NCBI GenBank assembly: GCA_003446655.1
Contig: DMCZ01000231.1
Span: 1-12,974 of the forward strand
From: Thauera sp.
GTDB taxonomy: Bacteria; Pseudomonadota; Gammaproteobacteria; Burkholderiales; Rhodocyclaceae
Direction of reading: 5' to 3'
Length of the DNA: 12,974 nt
Below are positions 6,133 to 10,365 of this stretch, piece by piece (within the stretch, counting starts at the first letter, position 1; every line of letters begins with the position of its first letter). The position numbers and the translations under genes were made by a program. The notes beneath the pieces are model-generated. The model was not told the DNA's origin and ran no database searches. It saw nothing but the letters and a program-made list of their open reading frames with translations.

Positions 6133-6786
6133 CTAGCTGCGGCGGCCCTCGATAGCGCGCAGGAACTCATTGCGCGCCTGTTCAGAGCGCTCGAAGGCAC
6201 CCGCGAAGGCCTGGGTCACCACACGCTCGTCACCGCGCCTGTCCTCGCCGAGCAGCAGGCATAGCTGCTCGGCCTCGATGATGCAGGCCGCGCCGGCAGC
6301 CTTGCCGTGCGTCATCAGCGCATCGGCGATGTCGCGCGTCATCCATTCCTGGTACGTGAAGCGGTGGCCGATTGCGTCGACCAGGCGCGCGATCCGGCCG
6401 AAGCCGTGCAGGCGCCCGCCGGGCAGGTAAGCGACATGCGCGACGCCGCGGAAGGGTACGAGGTGGTGCGGACATACCCCGTGCACGGCAATGCCGCGGA
6501 CCACGACCATGTCGCGCCGCGGATCCTCGAAACCTTCGCCGAGCACGTCGGCCGGGTCGAGCTCGTAGCCGCCCAGCAGGCGGCGCTGCCAGAGCTCGCG
6601 CACGCGCTGGGCGGTACGTCCGGTGTGGGCGTTGTCGGGCGCGATGCCGCAGGCACGCAGCAGGTCGCCCACGGCGCGCTCGAAGGCGGCAGCGTCGAAA
6701 TCGCCCGTACGCGGGATGCCGACGCCGGTCGGGCGCGCTGGTGGGGCATGGTCATGCCCGGCGTGTTCTTCGGGGGAGCTGTTCAT
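6133..6786 (-). CDS. folE: GTP cyclohydrolase I (divergent FolE)
   Basis: A 217-residue type I GTP cyclohydrolase, which converts GTP to 7,8-dihydroneopterin triphosphate, the first step of folate/pterin synthesis, usually as a decamer. The zinc ligands are present: Cys105 and His108 in VCPHHLVPF, and Cys176 in EAEQLC. His107 and the guanine-recognising QE pair (146-147) are also kept. It differs from E. coli FolE at known functional positions: the His of HxC (E. coli His179) is Gln174, the Ser-Lys of GLSK is Gly-Arg (GFGR, 128-131), and the Arg two turns after the last Cys is not in place. The N-terminus has an unusual His-rich stretch (EEHAGHDHAPP). AAGGG lies 7 nt before the ATG. It follows the kinase-like gene by 45 bp and is likely in the fabI operon. 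Confidence 0.92.
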   Translation of the reverse strand: MNSSPEEHAGHDHAPPARPTGVGIPRTGDFDAAAFERAVGDLLRACGIAPDNAHTGRTAQRVRELWQRRLLGGYELDPADVLGEGFEDPRRDMVVVRGIAVHGVCPHHLVPFRGVAHVAYLPGGRLHGFGRIARLVDAIGHRFTYQEWMTRDIADALMTHGKAAGAACIIEAEQLCLLLGEDRRGDERVVTQAFAGAFERSEQARNEFLRAIEGRRS

Positions 6787-6831
6787 GGCGGGACCCTTGC
6801 AGTGACGGCCCCGATGATACCCGTGCCATTG

Positions 6832-7428
6832 TCAGGCGATGAACACAGGGTCGGAAAACACCAGGGTGCCGTCCTTGCGCATCATCAGGTTGTTGGCGTT
6901 GAGGAGGTCGGGCAGGACCTGGTAGTCCTCGACGAAATCCGACAAGGCCTTGAGCGCCTGCTGCAGGCTCTGGTTGATCGCCAGCGGGTTGACCGTCATG
7001 TGGTACAAGGCGATCCGGCCCATGTCAGCGCCCAGCCGGCTCCATTGCTGGCAGGCCGACCAGTAGAACTCGATCAGCCGCTTGGCGAGCTCGCCAGCCG
7101 GGGAGTTCTCGTCCAGCGGATAGAGCCGCTCCATCTCGATCAGATGCAGTGGGTAACCGGACGATGCGCGCCCGATGATGCCGTGGTCGGCATGGATGAT
7201 CGGGAAATGTTCGCCGCGCGGGCGATCGTCGGCGGTATAGAGGAAGTAGTCGGCGGGCGAGCTTACGATCTTGTAGACCCGCTCGCTGTCGCCCTTGTCG
7301 ATCACGACGGAGTATTCGCCACGCCCGATCTCCCGCTTGCCATCGAGCAGCGGATGGGGCGGCACCGGGTCGGGCAGCAGGATCGCCTGTCGCCCCATCG
7401 CTGCGCGTGCCGCCACCAGATCCAACAT
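6832..7428 (-). CDS. Small protein-kinase-like fold protein, function unknown
   Basis: A 198-residue soluble protein that I do not recognise as a named family but which carries the ordered landmarks of a protein-kinase-like fold. There is a glycine loop IGRGEYSVVI (34-43) and a putative ATP-binding Lys53 in RVYKIVSS. A hinge-like HLIEMERLYPL (95-105) follows. The catalytic-loop pattern has Asp174 and Asn179 (LPDLLNANN), 5 residues apart as in HRDxxxxN, and a metal-binding Asp193 in FSDP replaces DFG, 14 residues after Asn179. The protein ends five residues later, so the usual activation segment and C-lobe helices are absent. The HRD His is replaced by Leu-Pro. A strong GGAGG site precedes the ATG. 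It sits 14 bp after fabI and 45 bp before folE. It may phosphorylate a protein or small molecule, or be a pseudokinase. Confidence 0.8.
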   Translation of the reverse strand: MLDLVAARAAMGRQAILLPDPVPPHPLLDGKREIGRGEYSVVIDKGDSERVYKIVSSPADYFLYTADDRPRGEHFPIIHADHGIIGRASSGYPLHLIEMERLYPLDENSPAGELAKRLIEFYWSACQQWSRLGADMGRIALYHMTVNPLAINQSLQQALKALSDFVEDYQVLPDLLNANNLMMRKDGTLVFSDPVFIA

Positions 7429-7442
7429 GACGCCTCCGTCGA

Positions 7443-8222
7443 TTACGCCATGATGTTATAGCCGGCGTCGACGAAATGCACGCCGCCGGTGATCAGACGG
7501 CCGGCGTCGGAGACCAGGAACGCGGTGAGCGCGCCGATATCCTCCGGGGTGACCAGCGCGTGCATCGGCGAGCGTTCGACCGCCGCAGCCATCAGGCCAT
7601 CGAAGCCGGCGATGCCGGAGGCGGCGCGCGTCATCAGCGGGCCGGGCGAGACGGCATTCACGCGGATGCCCTTCTGGCCGAGCTCTGCAGCCATGTAACG
7701 GGTGGCGGCCTCGAGCGCCGCCTTGCACAGGCCCATCACGCCGTAATGGGGGATGACCTTCTCCGAGCCGAGGTAGGTCATGGTGACCAGCGCGCCGCCG
7801 CCGGCCTTCTCCAGCAGCGGCTCGGCCTTCTTCGCCAGCCGCACGAAGGAGTGCGTGGAGACGTCCATCGCCAGGGCGAAGCCATCGGCCGAGGTGTCTA
7901 CGACGCGGCCGTGCAGGTCGTCGCGCTTGGCAAAGGCCATGCTGTGCACCGCGAAGTCGAGCTTGCCGTAGCGAGCCTCGATCTGGGCGAATGCAGCGTC
8001 CATGGTCTCAGGCTGGGTGACGTCGAGCAGGAAGACATCCTCGACGCCGAGGCGGTGGATGACCGGCTCGATGAAGGCGCGCGTCTTCTCGTTCTGGTAG
8101 GTGATGATGAGCTTGGCACCGGCCTGGGCGCAGGCTTCGGCGACGCCGGTGGAGATGGACTTCTCGTTCGCGATGCCGGTGATCAGACCGACCTTGCCTT
8201 CGAGGTTGATGATGGGGCTCAT
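7443..8222 (-). CDS. fabI: Enoyl-[acyl-carrier-protein] reductase (FabI type)
   Basis: A 259-residue SDR-fold enoyl-ACP reductase that carries out the last, NAD(P)H-dependent reduction in each round of type II fatty-acid elongation. The FabI-specific dinucleotide loop TGIANEKSIS (15-24), TYQNEKTR (41-48) and HSMAF (93-97) are visible. The catalytic residues are Tyr150 (TYLG) and the Tyr160-x6-Lys167 motif in HYGVMGLCK. The NAVSPGPLMTRAASGI stretch and the ending GYNIMA look closer to the alphaproteobacterial/cyanobacterial style than to E. coli FabI, so a second, classical FabI may exist elsewhere. An AAGGA site lies 7 nt before the ATG. It heads the run fabI, kinase-like gene, folE; a promoter candidate lies at 8348-8376. 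Confidence 0.95.
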   Translation of the reverse strand: MSPIINLEGKVGLITGIANEKSISTGVAEACAQAGAKLIITYQNEKTRAFIEPVIHRLGVEDVFLLDVTQPETMDAAFAQIEARYGKLDFAVHSMAFAKRDDLHGRVVDTSADGFALAMDVSTHSFVRLAKKAEPLLEKAGGGALVTMTYLGSEKVIPHYGVMGLCKAALEAATRYMAAELGQKGIRVNAVSPGPLMTRAASGIAGFDGLMAAAVERSPMHALVTPEDIGALTAFLVSDAGRLITGGVHFVDAGYNIMA

Positions 8223-8249
8223 GCTGGTTTCCTTTTGGGAGCGGGTGTT

Positions 8250-8267
8250 TGTTGCTGCATTGCAACA
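8250..8267. promoter_or_regulatory. 18-bp palindrome in the fabI leader (possible operator)
   Basis: TGTTGC (8250-8255) and GCAACA (8262-8267) form a perfect inverted repeat around TGCATT, 27 bp upstream of the fabI ATG. Its core GCATTGCA (8257-8264) recurs at 8358-8365 inside the spacer of the predicted fabI promoter. The shape is that of a dimeric repressor site. The regulator is not identifiable from the sequence. Confidence 0.4.
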
Positions 8268-8347
8268 GGTCTGTATTCGACACCAGCCGGATTACACAAA
8301 TCGCTTCGGTCGTGAAATCCGGTACGCGTCCGAACGCTTCGGATTCG

Positions 8348-8376
8348 AGTATATTGCGCATTGCAGCATTTTTGAA
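8348..8376 (-). promoter_or_regulatory. Sigma70-like promoter for the fabI operon
   Basis: On the minus strand TTCAAA (8371-8376) and TATACT (8348-8353) are 17 bp apart, matching the consensus at 4/6 and 5/6. The start point would be near 8341, giving a leader of about 119 nt. The spacer contains GCATTGCA (8358-8365), a motif repeated in the leader palindrome. On the plus strand the same region carries TATATT (8350-8355), but without a recognisable -35. Confidence 0.45.
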
Positions 8377-8412
8377 AACTGCTCTGGCGTTTTGGTCGGG
8401 GCCGAGTGAAAT

Positions 8413-8922
8413 ATGACACGCAACGCATACATCTTCATGGACTTCGACGGCGTCACCCATCCCTGGGGTGAAGTCGAGGATTTCCGCTGCCTGCCGTACA
8501 TCGAGGCCGTCGTGCGGGAGTTCAGCGAAGCGCGGATCGTCATTGCCTCGGACTGGCGCATGCTCTTCTCCATGCAGAAGCTTGTGGCGAGGTTCTCGGA
8601 GGATGTTCGTCCCCAGATCGCCGGCGCCACGCCCCACATGCTGCCCAAGACCGGCGCCGAGCTGCATGGGCTGCGCGAACGCGAGGCCATGCTGTGGCTG
8701 GCCCAGCACGAGGCGAACCCCGCTGAGGCCGCCTGGTGCGCGATTGACGATGCGCCCGGCAACTGGTTGTCGCGATCGCGGCTGATCCTCACCGATTTCA
8801 AACGTGGCTTCACTGCCGAGGACGCCGGAGCCTTGCGGCGCATGCTTCACGGTTTCCGTGCCGGGACGGCCCGGCCGTCCGAGCGCGCGGTGACCTCGCT
8901 GTGGGCACGCAACATTGCCTGA
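8413..8922 (+). CDS. HAD domain-containing protein (Swiss-army-knife RNA repair HAD-like)
   Basis: A 169-residue haloacid-dehalogenase-fold protein. Motif I is FMDFDGVTHP with nucleophile Asp10 and acid/base Asp12. Motif II is the Ser of IVIASDW (Ser46). The acidic metal-binding motif is AIDDAPGNW (Asp112, Asp113). The pattern DFDGV.HP, then LP.IE, then IASDWR, then a late IDD resembles the HAD domain described in Swiss-army-knife RNA-repair proteins (HAD_SAK), which as stand-alone proteins are generally annotated only as HAD domain proteins. A phosphatase activity is likely, but its substrate (nucleic-acid end or small molecule) is unknown. A GAGTGA purine tract precedes the ATG. It is divergent from fabI and followed after 12 bp by an unrecognised gene. 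Confidence 0.8.
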   Translation: MTRNAYIFMDFDGVTHPWGEVEDFRCLPYIEAVVREFSEARIVIASDWRMLFSMQKLVARFSEDVRPQIAGATPHMLPKTGAELHGLREREAMLWLAQHEANPAEAAWCAIDDAPGNWLSRSRLILTDFKRGFTAEDAGALRRMLHGFRAGTARPSERAVTSLWARNIA

Positions 8923-8934
8923 TACATTGCTCCG

Positions 8935-9705
8935 ATGACCGCACCCGAATCCGTATTGCCCGCCGATCCGCTTGCTGCGCTGGTCGATGCCGCCACCCAG
9001 CGCCAGGCTGCCCGCATCGCGCAGGAGGCGTTCGCGCGGGTCTTCCGCCTCAGCGTTGCGGAGGCGGAAAGCGTCCGCCACAAGGGGGTGCAGGAACTGC
9101 ATTCGGAGCTTTCGCAATGGGCTACCGCCGCCGAGGGGGGCGAGGCCCGGGCCCTGCGCCTTGCGCTGCTGCTGACCGGAATGGACCAATGGGGCCTGGT
9201 GTGGAGCCAGGCCTTCGGGCTGGTGGCCATCCCGGGGCTGAGCGAGCTGGTCGGCGCGCTGCGCACCAGCCAGGACGAGACCCTGGAAGCACGCTTTCTG
9301 CGTCACTTCGAAGCGCTGAACGCCGCCGAGGAGAACGCGATCGATTTCAAGGTCGAACTGCGGCGCGGGCTGCACCTCGCCTTGTGGCATTCGTCGATCG
9401 TGACCGAGAGCCGCGACGAGGCCCTGCGCCTGGCCGGACAGCTCGGCAGCCAGCTGCTTGCGCTCACCCGCGACATGCCGGTCGCCGGCTGGCGCCTGGT
9501 TGCCGACGCGCTTGCCTTCATCCAGATCCGCTGTCTCTCGGACGGCCTCGCTTCCGAGGGCGTGGCTCAGGAGGCGACCCAGGCATTGTTCGCCGCACTG
9601 GCCCGCGAGCTTCCCGCTGCGCAGCGCGATCTGGTCATGGCGCACGCAGCGCGCGCGGTGATCGCCTGGCAGCAGGCGAACCGTGGCCCGGCGCAGATCC
9701 ACTGA
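8935..9705 (+). CDS. Hypothetical helical protein upstream of yaeQ
   Basis: A 256-residue soluble protein that I do not recognise. It has no signal peptide or convincing membrane helix and is rich in Ala, Leu, Glu and Arg with a strong heptad-like helical character throughout. Notable stretches are a Trp/Gly-containing centre (LLTGMDQWGLVWSQAFGLVA, about 79-98), FEALNAAEENAIDFKVELRR (about 124-143) and a C-terminal amphipathic region. No catalytic motif stands out. Coding is supported by its clean fit between neighbours: it starts 12 bp after the HAD gene, and its TGA shares a base with the yaeQ ATG (TGATG, 9703-9707), implying translational coupling. A role with YaeQ is plausible but unsupported by any motif. 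The ribosome site is weak. Confidence 0.85.
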   Translation: MTAPESVLPADPLAALVDAATQRQAARIAQEAFARVFRLSVAEAESVRHKGVQELHSELSQWATAAEGGEARALRLALLLTGMDQWGLVWSQAFGLVAIPGLSELVGALRTSQDETLEARFLRHFEALNAAEENAIDFKVELRRGLHLALWHSSIVTESRDEALRLAGQLGSQLLALTRDMPVAGWRLVADALAFIQIRCLSDGLASEGVAQEATQALFAALARELPAAQRDLVMAHAARAVIAWQQANRGPAQIH

Positions 9706-10253
9706 TGGCGCTCAAGGCAACGATATTCAAGGCCGAGATCCAGGTCGCCGACATGGATCGGCACCACTATGGCGACTACAGCCTGACACTGGCTCGGCAC
9801 CCGTCCGAGACTGACGAACGCATGATGGTCCGTCTGCTCGGATTCGCGTTGTTTGCCGATCCCGCGCTGGCCTTTGGCAAGGGGCTGTGCGTGGACGATG
9901 AGCCGGACCTCTGGCAGAAGGATCTCACCGGCACCATCGAGCGCTGGATCGACGTCGGCCAGCCCGACGACAAATGGATTCGCAAGGCCTGCGGCCGCGC
10001 CCGCGAGGTCGTGGTGCTCGCATACGGGCGTGCGCTCGAGGTGTGGTGGAACGGCGTCCGCGGCAAGCTCGAGCGGCACGACAACCTGCGCGTGTTCGAA
10101 CTCGCGCGCGAATCCACTGCAGACCTTGCCCGACTGGCCGAGCGCACCATGCGGCTGCAGTTCACCATCCAGGATGGCCACGTCTGGGTCGGCAACAGTC
10201 GTGACACCGTGGCGCTGGAGCCGCGGCGGCTTCTGGGGGGCGACTGGCCCTGA
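9705..10253 (+). CDS. yaeQ: YaeQ family protein
   Basis: A 182-residue member of the YaeQ family (PF07152), matching the usual length of about 180. The N-terminus MALKATIFKAEIQVADMDRHHY and the centre with DEPDLW (65-70), TGTIERWIDVGQPD (75-88) and KACGRA are family hallmarks. YaeQ structures show a variant PD-(D/E)XK nuclease-like fold; Asp68, Glu79, Asp83 and Gln86 are the residues here that would fit such a site. E. coli YaeQ was once reported to compensate for loss of RfaH, but a biochemical role is not settled. The ATG at 9705 was chosen because it gives the conserved N-terminus; the frame is open much further upstream, but that part overlaps the preceding gene and is a shadow. It converges with the GGDEF-EAL gene. 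Confidence 0.94.
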   Translation: MALKATIFKAEIQVADMDRHHYGDYSLTLARHPSETDERMMVRLLGFALFADPALAFGKGLCVDDEPDLWQKDLTGTIERWIDVGQPDDKWIRKACGRAREVVVLAYGRALEVWWNGVRGKLERHDNLRVFELARESTADLARLAERTMRLQFTIQDGHVWVGNSRDTVALEPRRLLGGDWP

Positions 10254-10330
10254 ATGCGGTCGTCGCCGGGCAGCTCCGGCGTGGTGTGTTCGGTGCCCGC
10301 CCGCCATTTCGACCAGCGGCGAGGACAGGG

Positions 10331-10355
10331 GACGCAGGCTTCGGCTCTGTGCGTC
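10331..10355. terminator. Hairpin with CTTCGG tetraloop between converging yaeQ and GGDEF-EAL genes
   Basis: GACGCA (10331-10336) pairs with TGCGTC (10350-10355). Inside is GC-TTCG-GC, which forms the very stable C(UUCG)G tetraloop. It lies 77 bp after yaeQ and 10 bp beyond the stop of the opposing gene, a natural position for a shared terminator. No T-run follows on either strand, so it is not a canonical intrinsic terminator. Confidence 0.35.
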
Positions 10356-10365
10356 GGCCCGGATG

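Noticed and set aside
8008..9702. A 564-codon open frame on the minus strand across fabI, HAD and the unknown gene.
   Set aside because: It is antisense to three well-supported genes with recognisable motifs. Long open antisense frames are expected in GC-rich coding DNA, and its product has low-complexity, motif-free sequence.
8901..9704. A long N-terminal extension of the yaeQ reading frame.
   Set aside because: It overlaps the 256-residue gene out of frame, gives Arg/Gly/Ala-rich nonsense, and the YaeQ family starts at MALKATIF.
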